Assembly: GCF_009807005.1 (NCBI RefSeq)
Contig: NZ_WUBR01000004.1
Span: forward strand, 141,647 to 205,646
Length of the DNA stretch: 64,000 nt
Reading direction: 5' to 3'
From: Aurantiacibacter rhizosphaerae
GTDB lineage: Bacteria; Pseudomonadota; Alphaproteobacteria; Sphingomonadales; Sphingomonadaceae
Shown here: piece after piece, positions 7,685 to 17,386 of the stretch
Layout: each line of letters starts with the position of its first letter
Numbering within the stretch: the first letter of the stretch is position 1
The notes under the pieces: model-generated
Seen by the model: only the letters and a program-made list of their open reading frames with translations
Told to the model about the DNA's origin: nothing
Databases searched by the model: none
Position numbers and translations under genes: made by a program

Positions 7685-9325
7685 TTAGCGCTCCAGCGCC
7701 TCTGCAATCAGTTGGCGGGTATTCTTGACGCCATAGAGGGCGATGAAGCTGCCCATGCGCGGCCCTTGCGATGATCCCAGCAGCGTCTCGTACTGCGCGC
7801 GGAACCAGTCACGAAGATTGTCAAACCCGTGCGCTTCGTTCTTGCCGATTTCATAGACGATGGTCTGCAAATCCTCGGCCGCGGCATCCTCCGGCTGATC
7901 GGCCAGCCGGGCATCCAGTTCACGCAAGGCGGCGGCTTCATTTTCAGAAGGCGCACGCTTTTTGAGCGTCGGGGCCACGAAATCGCGGTTATACGCCAGC
8001 GCCTTGTCAACGAGGCGATAGAGGTCAGGATGATCTTCCGGATCGGTATCGTCCATGTAATTGCCAAGGTAGGACCACACCTGCTCATGCGTCGCCGTGG
8101 CACCCAGCACGCTGACGAGGTTGAGTAGTAGGCCATAGGTGACCGGCAGGCTGTCGCCCGATCCCGCGGGCGGCTGAGAGCCGCTGGCGTCCTTTACTCG
8201 CAGCAGGTTCCAGGCGGGGTTGCCCAGCTGCTTGTCTATCGGCTGATCTGTAATGCGTTCGCGGAATTGCCAGTAATCGTCCACGGCGCGCGGGATCACG
8301 TCGACATGCAATTGCTTGGCGCTCTTGGGATTGGGGAAGATGTAGAAGCCGAGGCTCTCCTCGCTGCCATAGGTCAGCCATTCCTCGATCGTCAGGCCGT
8401 TGCCCTTGGACTTGGAAATCTTCTCTCCATTGGCATCCAGGAACAGCTCGTAAATCAGCCCCTCTGGCTTACGACCGCCCAGCACCTTGGCAATCTTGCC
8501 CGATTGCACGCCAGTGTCGGTCAGATCCTTGCCGTACATCTCGTAATCAACGCCCAGCGCGACCCAGCGCATGGCGAAATCCACCTTCCACTGCAGCTTG
8601 GCCATGCCGCCCAGCGCGCTTTGCTCCGTCACGGTTCCGTCAGTGTCGGTAAAGCGAACGATGCCAGCGTCCTCATCCACAACCTCTACAGGCACCTGCA
8701 ACACGTGCCCGGTCTTGGGAGAGATCGGCATGATAGGGGAATATGTCGCCGCACGTTCCGCACGCAACGTAGGCACCATGATATCGAGAATGGCCTGATT
8801 GTTGCGCAGCACACCGCGCAGGGCATCGTCAAAAGCGCCGGAGTTGTAGCGGTCCGAAGCCGCGATGAATTCATATTCAAAACCGAAGCGATCGAGAAAT
8901 TCGCGCAGCATCGCGTTGTTGTGCGCGGCAAAGCTCTCGTACTTTTCGAAAGGATCGGGGATACGGCTCAATGGCTTGTGCAGATGCTCTTCCAGCAGCG
9001 CCTTGTTGGGCACGTTGTCGGGCACTTTGCGCAGGCCGTCCATATCATCGCTGAAGGCGACAAGCCGCGTTGGCGCAGGCGTTCCGTCATCACTGGCGGC
9101 CACGATCTCATACGCCTTGCGAACCAGCGTGGTGCGCAACACTTCCTGAAAGGTGCCGATGTGCGGCAGGCCCGAGGGGCCATAACCGGTTTCGAAAAGA
9201 ACAGGCTCGGGCGTTCCGTCTTTTGCGGTCTTGCCGTCGCGATAACGTTTGGCCAGGCGCTGCGCCTCCTGAAAAGGCCATGACTTGGAATTGCGAGCGG
9301 CTTCGATGAGATCGGTGCTGAACAT
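7685..9325 (-). CDS. lysK: Lysyl-tRNA synthetase, class I
   Basis: A 546-residue class I lysyl-tRNA synthetase, the archaeal-type enzyme used by alphaproteobacteria in place of class II LysS. The class I motifs are present: HIGT at residues 55-58 (in GPSGLPHIGTF) and KMSKS-like ISKSKGNG in the catalytic core. It charges tRNA-Lys in the cytoplasm. The ATG at 9325 gives the family's normal N-terminus; the frame continues 13 codons upstream to 9364 without homology. It is convergent with the dioxygenase gene and divergent from the MscS-type channel. Confidence 0.96.
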   Translation of the reverse strand: MFSTDLIEAARNSKSWPFQEAQRLAKRYRDGKTAKDGTPEPVLFETGYGPSGLPHIGTFQEVLRTTLVRKAYEIVAASDDGTPAPTRLVAFSDDMDGLRKVPDNVPNKALLEEHLHKPLSRIPDPFEKYESFAAHNNAMLREFLDRFGFEYEFIAASDRYNSGAFDDALRGVLRNNQAILDIMVPTLRAERAATYSPIMPISPKTGHVLQVPVEVVDEDAGIVRFTDTDGTVTEQSALGGMAKLQWKVDFAMRWVALGVDYEMYGKDLTDTGVQSGKIAKVLGGRKPEGLIYELFLDANGEKISKSKGNGLTIEEWLTYGSEESLGFYIFPNPKSAKQLHVDVIPRAVDDYWQFRERITDQPIDKQLGNPAWNLLRVKDASGSQPPAGSGDSLPVTYGLLLNLVSVLGATATHEQVWSYLGNYMDDTDPEDHPDLYRLVDKALAYNRDFVAPTLKKRAPSENEAAALRELDARLADQPEDAAAEDLQTIVYEIGKNEAHGFDNLRDWFRAQYETLLGSSQGPRMGSFIALYGVKNTRQLIAEALER

Positions 9326-9444
9326 AGTGCGTCGGGCTTTTGCGGATCGCGCGCCATTGTGCAAGCGCGGAACGCGTGCTGGAACCGCAGGCAGACACGC
9401 TGCGTTGCGATATCATAAGCTAACCACGACTTCCGGGGGACATC

Positions 9445-10344
9445 TTGGACTACATCTCTATCCTGCAACAGCAGGTCACTTCCATGTGGACCGGCTTTAT
9501 CGCCATTCTGCCAAACCTGGCCATCGCGGTTTTCGTGCTGATCCTGACGTGGATCGCCGCAAAATTCGCTGTGCGCATCGCCGACAAGATTACCGGCAAA
9601 TCCAGCATGCGCGAGGATTTGCGGCAGTTGGTCGAAACGATCGTCCGCCTGTTTATCTGGCTGGTGGGCATCATGCTGGCGCTGATCGTGGCGATCCCCG
9701 GCTTTACGCCAACGGGCATGATAGCGGGCCTTGGCGTGGGCGCGCTGGCCATCGGCTTTGCCTTCCAGGACATTTTCGAGAATTTCCTGGCCGGCATCCT
9801 GATCATGCTGCGCGAAAAGATGCGCATTGGTGACCTGATCGAAGTTGAAGGCGTGCTGGGCAAAGTGGAAAAAATCACCTTGCGCGAAACCTATATTCGC
9901 CAGCTCTCCAACGAGCTGACCATCATGCCCAACTCCATGCTGTTCAAGAACGCTGTAAAAATCCTGACAGACGATACCGTGCGTCGCAACGAAGTCGTTG
10001 TTGGCGTTTCTTACGACACCGATCTTGAAGTGGCGCAAAAGGCTATCGAGGAAGCGATGGAAACTGTTGACGCTGTGGTGAAGGATCGCCCCGTCATCGT
10101 TTACGCGCAGGAATTTGGCGGCAGCTCGATCGATTTCCTTGTGCAGTGGTATGCACAATCGGCCGCGCGCGATCTTCGCCAGACCAAGAGCGAGGCGATC
10201 AAGGCGATCAAGAAGAGTCTCGACGCTGCGGGTATCGACATCCCCTTCCCCATCCAGACCAATTACTTTCCTGAACCGCTGCGTATCGAGCAGATCACTG
10301 CGGACAGTTCTTCGGCAAATAATACGGAAAAGCCTGCGGACTAA
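9445..10344 (+). CDS. MscS-family mechanosensitive ion channel
   Basis: A 299-residue membrane protein. Three transmembrane helices are evident: about residues 15-38, 68-86 and 90-115. The last is the pore-lining TM3 with the alternating Gly/Ala pattern GLGVGALAIGFAFQDIFENFLAGI, followed by the MscS beta domain (IGDLIEVEGVLGKVEKITLRET). It releases osmolytes on hypo-osmotic shock. The start codon is TTG at 9445, supported by GGGGGA immediately upstream; no ATG in a sensible place exists. The C-terminus ends in a short Ser/Asn-rich tail. Confidence 0.93.
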   Translation: MDYISILQQQVTSMWTGFIAILPNLAIAVFVLILTWIAAKFAVRIADKITGKSSMREDLRQLVETIVRLFIWLVGIMLALIVAIPGFTPTGMIAGLGVGALAIGFAFQDIFENFLAGILIMLREKMRIGDLIEVEGVLGKVEKITLRETYIRQLSNELTIMPNSMLFKNAVKILTDDTVRRNEVVVGVSYDTDLEVAQKAIEEAMETVDAVVKDRPVIVYAQEFGGSSIDFLVQWYAQSAARDLRQTKSEAIKAIKKSLDAAGIDIPFPIQTNYFPEPLRIEQITADSSSANNTEKPAD

Positions 10345-10512
10345 GTCAACGAAAGCGATTGGCGCGGCGCGCGCGCTGTGGCATCCTGCCTGAAAGAACA
10401 GCAGGGAGAGGGGCTGCGGCGGCGCGTTTTCGCGTGCGCATTGTCCTTGAAAAATTAGCAAGGGCGATGATCGTGTCATCTTCTCTCCCGACTGACGGAC
10501 AGGAGATCTGAT

Positions 10513-12018
10513 ATGCGCTTTCTCGTGACTACAAGCTTTGCCGCCCTCGCCCTTGCGGCCTGCACCACCGCGCCAGAAGACGGCGCGCCGGGTGAAGTAA
10601 CAAGCGCCCCGTCATTCTCCGCCGCCGATTGCACGGGCGTAACCATGGAAGGCACCGCCTTCGATGCGACATGGATGCCAGCCGCCGATGGCTTACCAGC
10701 CTTTTGCGAGGTGACCGGCACGCTGCACCCGGTGGAAGGATCGAACATCGGCGTGGTTTACCGCCTGCCCGAAAACTGGGACGGCACCGTCCTGGGTATT
10801 GGTGGCGGGGCATGGCTTGGCAACACAACGCTGATGGCCGCACGCGATGGACTGCTGAAAGGCTTTGCCACGATGCAAACCAATGGCGGCCACACCAGCA
10901 CCAATCCATGGGGCAATGAATGGGTGATAAACCCGGTGCAGGCAGAGGATTTCAGCCATCGCGCCATCCACACCATGACCGACACCGGTAAACGCGTGGC
11001 CGCAGCCTTTTACAACCGCGCGCACGATACGGCCATTTACTCCGGCTGTTCCACGGGCGGGCGCATGGGATTGATGGAAGCGCAGCGATATCCGGCTGAT
11101 TATGACGCGGTTATCGTGGGCGCGCCCGTCTACACATTGCAGGTGCAAACCAGCGCCGTGCTGCGCAACCACACCTTCGCCCAGCCGCAATCCGCCTTCA
11201 CCGTCCCGGAATTGCAGATGGTGCAGGATGCCGCAGTCGCCGCCTGTGATGCGCAGGACGGGTTGGAGGACGGCCTGATCAACAACCCGCGCGCCTGCAC
11301 ATGGCAGCCGCGCACCTTGCAATGCGCTCCCGGGACAAGCGACGGCTGCCTCAGCCCGCAGCAGGTCGACGCGTTGCAGACCCTTTATGATGGCAAACGC
11401 GCATCCGATGGCAGCTGGGCCATGCACCCGATGAGTCGCGGCGGAGAGGCATCATGGGGCTTCTTCAACCGCGCCGATGGCAGCGGCCAGAACGCAGATC
11501 CCACCCGCGGCGGCGGCCTGATGGGCCTGCAGCCCGTGATCTTCGGCGCAAGCGCGGTGGACTGGGAGAATTTCTCCGACGCCAATTATCTGACCGTGCG
11601 CAATTCCGATTTTGCGGAAATATATGAGGCTGACGAGGCAGACCTCTCAACCTTTTTTGAACGCGGAGGCAGGCTGATGCTGTGGCATGGAGAAAGCGAT
11701 GCAGGCCCCAGCCCCGTCCTTTCGACCGATTATGCGCGACAAGTGAATGCGCAAAATCCGGAGGCCGCATCGCAGTTCAGCTATTACACCGTGCCCGGAA
11801 TGGGCCATTGCGCAGGTGGCCCCGGCGCCGATCAGATCGATTATCTGGGCGCGATGCAGCAGTGGCTGGAAACCGGCCAAGCTCCTGATCGGCTGATCGG
11901 ACGCAAGGCGGATAGCGATCTTGTACGCCCTCACTGTGCCTGGCCCGGCGTTGCCCGATATGATGGTGCAGGCGATCCCAACGAACCGGCGAACTGGAGC
12001 TGCGTGCCCCGCAATTAG
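10513..12018 (+). CDS. Tannase/feruloyl esterase-family lipoprotein
   Basis: A 501-residue alpha/beta-hydrolase of the tannase/feruloyl esterase family. The N-terminus is a lipoprotein signal (lipobox ALAAC, Cys16), placing it in the outer membrane or periplasm. The nucleophile motif G-C-S-T-G-G has Ser180 and the catalytic His is His432 in GMGHC; the paired cysteines CS and HC that join serine and histidine by a disulfide are both present, as described for this family. It hydrolyses ester bonds of plant phenolics such as gallate or ferulate esters. The ribosome site AGGAG precedes the ATG. Its stop overlaps the converging next gene by 4 bp. Confidence 0.92.
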   Translation: MRFLVTTSFAALALAACTTAPEDGAPGEVTSAPSFSAADCTGVTMEGTAFDATWMPAADGLPAFCEVTGTLHPVEGSNIGVVYRLPENWDGTVLGIGGGAWLGNTTLMAARDGLLKGFATMQTNGGHTSTNPWGNEWVINPVQAEDFSHRAIHTMTDTGKRVAAAFYNRAHDTAIYSGCSTGGRMGLMEAQRYPADYDAVIVGAPVYTLQVQTSAVLRNHTFAQPQSAFTVPELQMVQDAAVAACDAQDGLEDGLINNPRACTWQPRTLQCAPGTSDGCLSPQQVDALQTLYDGKRASDGSWAMHPMSRGGEASWGFFNRADGSGQNADPTRGGGLMGLQPVIFGASAVDWENFSDANYLTVRNSDFAEIYEADEADLSTFFERGGRLMLWHGESDAGPSPVLSTDYARQVNAQNPEAASQFSYYTVPGMGHCAGGPGADQIDYLGAMQQWLETGQAPDRLIGRKADSDLVRPHCAWPGVARYDGAGDPNEPANWSCVPRN

Positions 12019-13013
12019 TCGAGGCGTTTTCTCATCGAAGACAGCGAGGTGACGATCCGCCCATCGGCTGCCACGCCGCGGCGCGGTGCCTGTGCCTCTG
12101 TTTGCGTCTGCGCGGTCTGTTGCGGAGGATTTGCAGTGGCCGCAGCATATTGAACCGGACGACGGGTATTGATCGTGCTGGTGACAAACCCGCCCGGGTT
12201 TGCCGCTGGCGCAGGTCGGCTAGCTGTCACTACGCCTGCCGGTGTCTGCGGGCGGACTGGCGGAGGCGGCGCTTCCTTGATGGCAGGTTCTCGCGCGGCC
12301 TCTGGCGGCTTCTCCTCCATCCGATAGGGCTCGATCTTCTCCACGGTGAAACTCTCACCTTCGCGAAGGCGCAGCCACCAGAAAGCAAATGCGCACAGCG
12401 CAACCACCAGCAGCGCGCCTAGCAGCCAGCCGAGGAAGCCCCAGCCTGACGAGCTTGCCGTGTCTTCGCTCGTCACTGGAACATCAGGTGCGATGGAGGG
12501 CGGCGTGGACGCTGTGGCTTGATCCGGCACGGCGGCACTTTGTGGCGGCGCAATGGGCTCAGCTGCTGGAGTTTCAGGTTCTGCCGCTTGCGTGGTCTGG
12601 GTGGGCTGCGGCGAAGGTGCAGCGCGCTGTTGCGGCGCTATGGTTGCCGTGGGGCGCGGCTGAGGGGACGCGCTTTGTCGAGGTGCTGGCGTATTGCGGA
12701 CTGTCGGCGTTGCTGACTGCGGGGCCTGCTGCACCGGCGTCGCCGTTGGTGTTGGCGTCGGGGTCGCGCTTTGCTGCGGTAGCGGCTGCACCATTGGTTC
12801 GAACCGATTGCCCGGATTTGCTTGCGAGCCGGGAGGTAGGGTAAAATCGTCCGGAATGGCCTGCGAACGATCGACCGTGCGCGGTTGAGCGGTGGGCGCA
12901 GCTGCGCCGGTGTCGCCAGCGTTCTGTGCTGACACGGCAGCGGGATACAGCAATAGCAGCGACGCCGCTAAAAACGCAGATTTCGGTATTGTGGCCATGG
13001 CGCCGATGGCCAT
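12015..13013 (-). CDS. Pro/Gln/Thr-rich single-pass membrane protein of unknown function
   Basis: A 332-residue protein starting at the ATG at 13013 (AAGG five bases upstream). Residues about 8-30 form a signal peptide (IPKSAFLAASLLLLYPAAVSAQ). Then comes a low-complexity Pro/Gln/Thr/Ala region (QPLPQQSATPTPTPTATP and onward), a hydrophobic helix (GWGFLGWLLGALLVVALCAFAFWWL) and a cytoplasmic tail also rich in Pro/Ala/Gln that ends in SLSSMRKRLD. This type of protein is seen in Sphingomonadales but I recognise no functional family. Longer starts (13052, 13178) lack ribosome sites. A link to the divergent helicase gene is not evident. Confidence 0.7.
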   Translation of the reverse strand: MAIGAMATIPKSAFLAASLLLLYPAAVSAQNAGDTGAAAPTAQPRTVDRSQAIPDDFTLPPGSQANPGNRFEPMVQPLPQQSATPTPTPTATPVQQAPQSATPTVRNTPAPRQSASPQPRPTATIAPQQRAAPSPQPTQTTQAAEPETPAAEPIAPPQSAAVPDQATASTPPSIAPDVPVTSEDTASSSGWGFLGWLLGALLVVALCAFAFWWLRLREGESFTVEKIEPYRMEEKPPEAAREPAIKEAPPPPVRPQTPAGVVTASRPAPAANPGGFVTSTINTRRPVQYAAATANPPQQTAQTQTEAQAPRRGVAADGRIVTSLSSMRKRLD

Positions 13014-13268
13014 AGGCACCTTGGGTCTTTCGCGCCAATGAATGAATGGCATCAACCACCATATTTCACGACCACTCTGCCACCGGGCACGATGATCCGC
13101 GCCAGAATTGCGATATTTTGAACTCGGATGCGCGGGCACAGGTCGCTGTGCCGGTGGAAGAAGGCTCGCGTTTTCCAAGCCTCAAATGCTTCCCTCAACG
13201 CCGTCATCCACGGCTTCGTGGTCAATCCTGCGTTTACATTTCGTTCTCACCGGAGATAGTGGGAAATA

Positions 13269-16016
13269 ATGGCCGAACCCGCCCTTCCCGCCGAAGACGT
13301 GCCGCTGCCCGCATTGCACGCCAGCCATGCTGGCAGCTGGCTATGTGGCAGCGAGGGCGCCGTGCGCGGCAGTTCCAAGGGAGAGGCGGTGATGGCGGCC
13401 GCCGATACGCCGCATCTCATCCTCAACGCCCCGCTGATCGCCACGCGGCTGGGCTACCCTGATCTTTCCGGGCTGGATTTGCTGGAGCTTTTCGCATTCG
13501 TCCATCCGGCAGTTTTCTGCGTGCCAACGCCAAAGGGGCTGGCGCACGCGCTCGGCCTGCCGGAGCCTGAGGACGGCGCGCAGGTCCCCAGGCTGCTGCG
13601 ACAGGCGGCGGGCGTCCTGCTCGCCACGTGTGAGCGAGAGGACTGGGCCGCGCGCGAAGGGGCGTGGAGCGTGCTGCAATCGCTCGCGCGGTTACGCTGG
13701 CCATGGGCGCAAGTCCTCAGCCCGCATATCGCCAAGCCGGAACGGGCCGAGAAATGGCTCTTCTCGCGCCTGCCCGAATGGGATGAAAGCGCAGAGCGGC
13801 CCCAGCCCGCGCAAGTGGCGCTGGACGAAGTTGCCATTCAGGGCCAGCTGGAGCGGTTGACCGGCGAAGGCTCCGAAAAGCGCGAGGGGCAGCGCGCCTA
13901 TTCCCGCGATGTGGGCAATATCTTTGCGCCTAGAGAGCGGCGCGACAAGCCGCATGTGCTGCTGGCGCAGGCGGGCACCGGCATCGGCAAGACGCTGGGC
14001 TACCTCGCCCCTGCATCTCTGTGGGCGGAGGCATCGGGCGGCACGGTATGGGTGTCCACCTATACAAAAAACCTGCAACGCCAGTTGCGCAGCGAGGCAG
14101 CCCGCGCATGGCCCGATCGCCGCGCCGATGGCACGCGCCCCGTGGTGGTGCGCAAGGGGCGGGAAAATTACCTGTGCCTGCTGAACCTGGAAGACGCGCT
14201 GCAGGGCGGGTTTGGCGGGCGTGCCGCGATCCTGGCGCAGTTGGTGGCCCGCTGGGCAGCATATTCCCAGGATGGGGACATGATCGGCGGCGATCTGCCT
14301 GGCTGGCTTGGCACGCTGTTCCGCCAGCGCGCCATCCGATCGCTGACAGACCAGCGCGGCGAATGCATTTATGCCGGCTGCCCACACTATCGCAAATGCT
14401 TCATCGAGCGCGCCGCACGGGCCAGCGCGCAGGCCGATCTCGTCATAGCAAATCACGCGCTGGTGATGGTGAATGCCGCGCGCGGGCGTGACCATGCGCA
14501 GCGCCCTACCCGCATCGTGTTCGACGAAGGGCACCACGTTTTCGACGCTGCCGATTCCACCTTTGCTGCCGCGCTGACCGGGCAGGAAGCCATCGAGCTA
14601 AAGCGCTGGATCCTGGGCCCGGAACGCGGATCGAAAGGGCGCCGCCGCGGCCTTGCTGCGCGCCTTGCCGATGTCGCCAGCTATGATGAGGCTGGCGGAG
14701 AGGCGATTACCGCTGCCTGCGATGCAGCGCAGGCCCTGCCCGGCGAAGGCTGGCTGGGCCGGCTGGCTGAAAACGCGCCATCGGGAGAGATCGAGGCGCT
14801 GCTCGCTGCCGTGCGCGCGATCACATATGCCCGCGATGAAAGCGGTGCGGTGGATGCCGGATATGGCATAGAGACAGAAGCCGCCGGGTTGACCGGCGAT
14901 TTCGTGGAGCGAGCGCAGGCGGCAGCGCAGGCGCTGGCCGAAATCCGCAGCCCCCTGATCAAGCTTGGCGTCCGGCTGGAGGCCATGCTGGAAGATGCGC
15001 CGGACTGGCTGGATGCGCAGGGCCGCGCGCGGATAGAAGGCGCGCGTTTCTCCCTCACATGGCGCATAGATACACTCGCCGCATGGGAGTCTCTCCTGGG
15101 GAGACTGGGCGGACCGGCGGACCCTGAATTCGTCGATTGGCTGAATGTGGAACGCAATGATACGCGCGAGTTCGATATCGGCCTGCATCGCCGTTTCGTC
15201 GATCCGATGAAGCCGTTTGCGCGCACTGTGCTGGAGCCTGCGCACGGTGTCATGCTGACCAGCGCCACGCTGACAGACCGGAACGAGGACGGCCCCGACT
15301 GGCCCAGCGCCATCGCCAAATCAGGCGCGCCGCATATTGAGGTGCAGCCGCGTCTGACCGATGCCACCAGCCCCTTCGACTATGCCAGCCGCGCAGAAGT
15401 TCTGATCGTGACCGATGTGAAAAAGGGCGATCTCGCCGGGCTGGCAGGCGCCTATGCCCGCATCATAGAGGCAAGCAAGGGCGGCGTGCTGGGCCTGTTC
15501 ACCGCAATTCGCCGCCTGCGCGCCGTGCACGGGCGCATCGCAGACAGGCTTGCCCGCGAAGGCCTCCCGCTGTTCGCGCAGCATGTTGATCCCATCGATA
15601 CCGGCACATTGGTGGATATCTTCCGCGACGATCCGCACGCCAGCCTGCTGGGAACGGACGCATTGCGCGATGGTGTGGACGTGCCCGGACATTCCTTGCG
15701 CTGCGTTGTGATGGAACAGGTGCCGTGGCCAAAACCCAGCATCCTGCACCGTGCCCGCCGCGCCGCCGGGGGCGGAAGTGCCTATGATGACAAGATCATC
15801 CGCGGGCGTCTGGCACAGGCATTCGGTCGTCTGATTCGCAGCCGCGATGATCGCGGTCATTTCATCGTCCTGTCGCCAGCCTTTCCTTCCCGCCTGCTAA
15901 CGGCCTTCCCGCCGGGCGTGCCAGTTACCCGCTTGACGCTGGACGAGGCTTTACAACGCGTCGCCGCAGGTGTTTCGTGTGATGACACCAAATTCGAAGA
16001 GGACGCGCGCACGTGA
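13269..16016 (+). CDS. DinG/XPD-like ATP-dependent DNA helicase with FeS cluster
   Basis: A 915-residue superfamily 2 helicase. Walker A is AGTGIGKT with Lys241, Walker B is DEGH at 419-422. Four cysteines (303, 366, 371 and 377) between them match an XPD/DinG-type 4Fe-4S domain. The C-terminal motor domain contains LLGTDALRDGVDVPG and the final RxxR-type motif VI (QAFGRLIRSRDDRG). Such enzymes are 5'-3' helicases acting on D-loops, R-loops or G-quadruplexes. The first 220 residues are an extra N-terminal region without motor motifs, longer than in E. coli DinG (716 residues in total). It overlaps the SixA-like gene by four bases (GTGA), implying translational coupling. Confidence 0.92.
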   Translation: MAEPALPAEDVPLPALHASHAGSWLCGSEGAVRGSSKGEAVMAAADTPHLILNAPLIATRLGYPDLSGLDLLELFAFVHPAVFCVPTPKGLAHALGLPEPEDGAQVPRLLRQAAGVLLATCEREDWAAREGAWSVLQSLARLRWPWAQVLSPHIAKPERAEKWLFSRLPEWDESAERPQPAQVALDEVAIQGQLERLTGEGSEKREGQRAYSRDVGNIFAPRERRDKPHVLLAQAGTGIGKTLGYLAPASLWAEASGGTVWVSTYTKNLQRQLRSEAARAWPDRRADGTRPVVVRKGRENYLCLLNLEDALQGGFGGRAAILAQLVARWAAYSQDGDMIGGDLPGWLGTLFRQRAIRSLTDQRGECIYAGCPHYRKCFIERAARASAQADLVIANHALVMVNAARGRDHAQRPTRIVFDEGHHVFDAADSTFAAALTGQEAIELKRWILGPERGSKGRRRGLAARLADVASYDEAGGEAITAACDAAQALPGEGWLGRLAENAPSGEIEALLAAVRAITYARDESGAVDAGYGIETEAAGLTGDFVERAQAAAQALAEIRSPLIKLGVRLEAMLEDAPDWLDAQGRARIEGARFSLTWRIDTLAAWESLLGRLGGPADPEFVDWLNVERNDTREFDIGLHRRFVDPMKPFARTVLEPAHGVMLTSATLTDRNEDGPDWPSAIAKSGAPHIEVQPRLTDATSPFDYASRAEVLIVTDVKKGDLAGLAGAYARIIEASKGGVLGLFTAIRRLRAVHGRIADRLAREGLPLFAQHVDPIDTGTLVDIFRDDPHASLLGTDALRDGVDVPGHSLRCVVMEQVPWPKPSILHRARRAAGGGSAYDDKIIRGRLAQAFGRLIRSRDDRGHFIVLSPAFPSRLLTAFPPGVPVTRLTLDEALQRVAAGVSCDDTKFEEDART

Positions 16017-16546
16017 AACGCCTTGGCTTGATGCGCCATGCAAAGTCAGACTGGGACGACATGAGCCTTCGCGATTTCGATCGCGGCTTGAATGCGCGTG
16101 GTCGCAAGGGCGCTGAACTGATGGGCGCACATATCCGGCAGCAGGGCGGCACGTGGGATCTGGTGCTCGCCAGCTCTGCCGAAAGAGTGAAGCTGACGCT
16201 GGAAGCGAGCGGGCTGGATATCCCGGTCCGGTTCGAGGATAGCGCTTATCTTGCCGACAGCCAGACGCTGAGCCAGTTGCTATCCGCCTGTGACGACGAT
16301 GCCGGTGCCATATTGCTGATGGGGCACAATCCCGGCCTGCAGGAACTTGCGCTGGATCTGGTCGCGCCCGATAACGAGAATGACCTTTTCGAAGAGATCA
16401 TGAAGAAATATCCGACGGCAGCCTTCGCCATGCTGGAACTGGATATCGACAAATGGGCCGATTTGGCGAACGGCTGCGGCAAGCTGGTGCATTTTGCACG
16501 GCCCCGCGATCTGGACCCTGAATTGGGACCAGTGCATATCGGCTAA
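16013..16546 (+). CDS. SixA-like phosphohistidine phosphatase (histidine phosphatase family)
   Basis: A 177-residue protein with the branch-1 histidine phosphatase signature RHAKS at residues 8-12 (His9 is the phospho-acceptor) and the second catalytic histidine in MGHNPG (His105). The short length and lack of large insertions match SixA, which removes phosphate from histidine-containing phosphotransfer proteins. The start is GTG at 16013, overlapping the helicase stop codon (GTGA). The coupling of a SixA-like phosphatase to a helicase is probably operonic convenience. Converges on merR. Confidence 0.88.
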   Translation: MKRLGLMRHAKSDWDDMSLRDFDRGLNARGRKGAELMGAHIRQQGGTWDLVLASSAERVKLTLEASGLDIPVRFEDSAYLADSQTLSQLLSACDDDAGAILLMGHNPGLQELALDLVAPDNENDLFEEIMKKYPTAAFAMLELDIDKWADLANGCGKLVHFARPRDLDPELGPVHIG

Positions 16547-16585
16547 ACGCGCCGACAGCAGACATTTGCGTTTTATTCTGGTTGT

Positions 16586-16966
16586 TTAGTCGTCCATCGC
16601 GCTGGCCAAGCCATCGCGGATCGTCTTCAGCCGGTCCACGACTTCAGGTCGATTAGTGGTCGCATCATGGCTGTTGGGCATGGCTTCCTTTGCGGGCGCC
16701 TCCGCATCGGTCACGCCTTCGCGCAAAGCCTTGTTTGCACCTTTCAGCGTATAGCCCTGCTGGTTGACCAGCCGATCAATCGTTTCGACGAGCGTGATAT
16801 CCGCAGCGCGATAAAGCCGGCGTCCACCGCTGCGTTTCAACGGCTGCAACATCGGGAACTGCTGCTCCCAATACCGCAGAACGTGGGGCTTTATGCCAAA
16901 CGCTGCCGAAACCTCGCCGATGGTGCGCATCGCATCGGGCGCCTTGCCGTCATCGAAACGCGCCAT
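16586..16966 (-). CDS. MerR-family transcriptional regulator
   Basis: A 126-residue protein with an N-terminal MerR helix-turn-helix (about residues 14-80: IGEVSAAFGIKPHVLRYWE ... GGRRLYRAADI). The C-terminus is short and lacks a cysteine-rich metal-binding loop, so it is not a metal sensor of the MerR/CueR type. This gene type is the regular companion downstream of ihfA in alphaproteobacteria. Its effector is unknown. It is the last gene of the rpmF-plsX-fabH-ihfA-merR series, 17 bp behind ihfA. Confidence 0.9.
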   Translation of the reverse strand: MARFDDGKAPDAMRTIGEVSAAFGIKPHVLRYWEQQFPMLQPLKRSGGRRLYRAADITLVETIDRLVNQQGYTLKGANKALREGVTDAEAPAKEAMPNSHDATTNRPEVVDRLKTIRDGLASAMDD

Positions 16967-16983
16967 TTAGATCAGAGTCCCGA

Positions 16984-17292
16984 TCATGAGCCCTGGGCGA
17001 TACGCTCTTTAAGCTTCTGGCTGGCGCGGAACGTCATCACGCGGCGCGGCGTGATGGGCACTTCAACGCCGGTCTTCGGATTACGTCCGATACGCTCTTT
17101 CTTGTCGCGCAGAACGAAGCTTCCGAAGCCGGAGATCTTCACATTCTCGCCATCGGACATTGCATCACACATCTTGGCAAGAATCGCTTCGACGAGATCA
17201 AGGCTTTCGGCGCGCGAAAACCCCATCTTGTGATTGATGGTCTCAGCCAGGTCTGCACGCGTTAACGTACCTACGGATCGCATTACATTCAT
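16984..17292 (-). CDS. ihfA: Integration host factor subunit alpha
   Basis: A 102-residue HU/IHF-family DNA-bending protein. The beta-arm motif [12 protein letters not shown] with its intercalating proline, and the start [25 protein letters not shown], fit IHF alpha. Position between fabH and a merR gene is the standard alphaproteobacterial ihfA context and supports the alpha over the beta or HU assignment. The ATG at 17292 follows GGAGAGGG; an internal ATG at 17283 would give the more usual 99-residue form. Confidence 0.94.
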   Translation of the reverse strand: MNVMRSVGTLTRADLAETINHKMGFSRAESLDLVEAILAKMCDAMSDGENVKISGFGSFVLRDKKERIGRNPKTGVEVPITPRRVMTFRASQKLKERIAQGS

Positions 17293-17386
17293 GCGTTCCC
17301 TCTCCTATAATACTGACGACCCGAAACTTTTATGTAGGAAAACCAGTCATTGCGCAAGGCGGCGCGCAAATTCTCCGGGAAAAATC

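Noticed and set aside
8267..9283. Plus-strand open frame of 338 codons antisense to lysK
   Set aside because: LysK has all class I motifs on the other strand; the antisense product is without recognisable domains.
16547..16585. tRNA gene next to merR, as often seen downstream of ihfA-merR in alphaproteobacteria
   Set aside because: Only 39 bp separate sixA from merR; no cloverleaf can fit.
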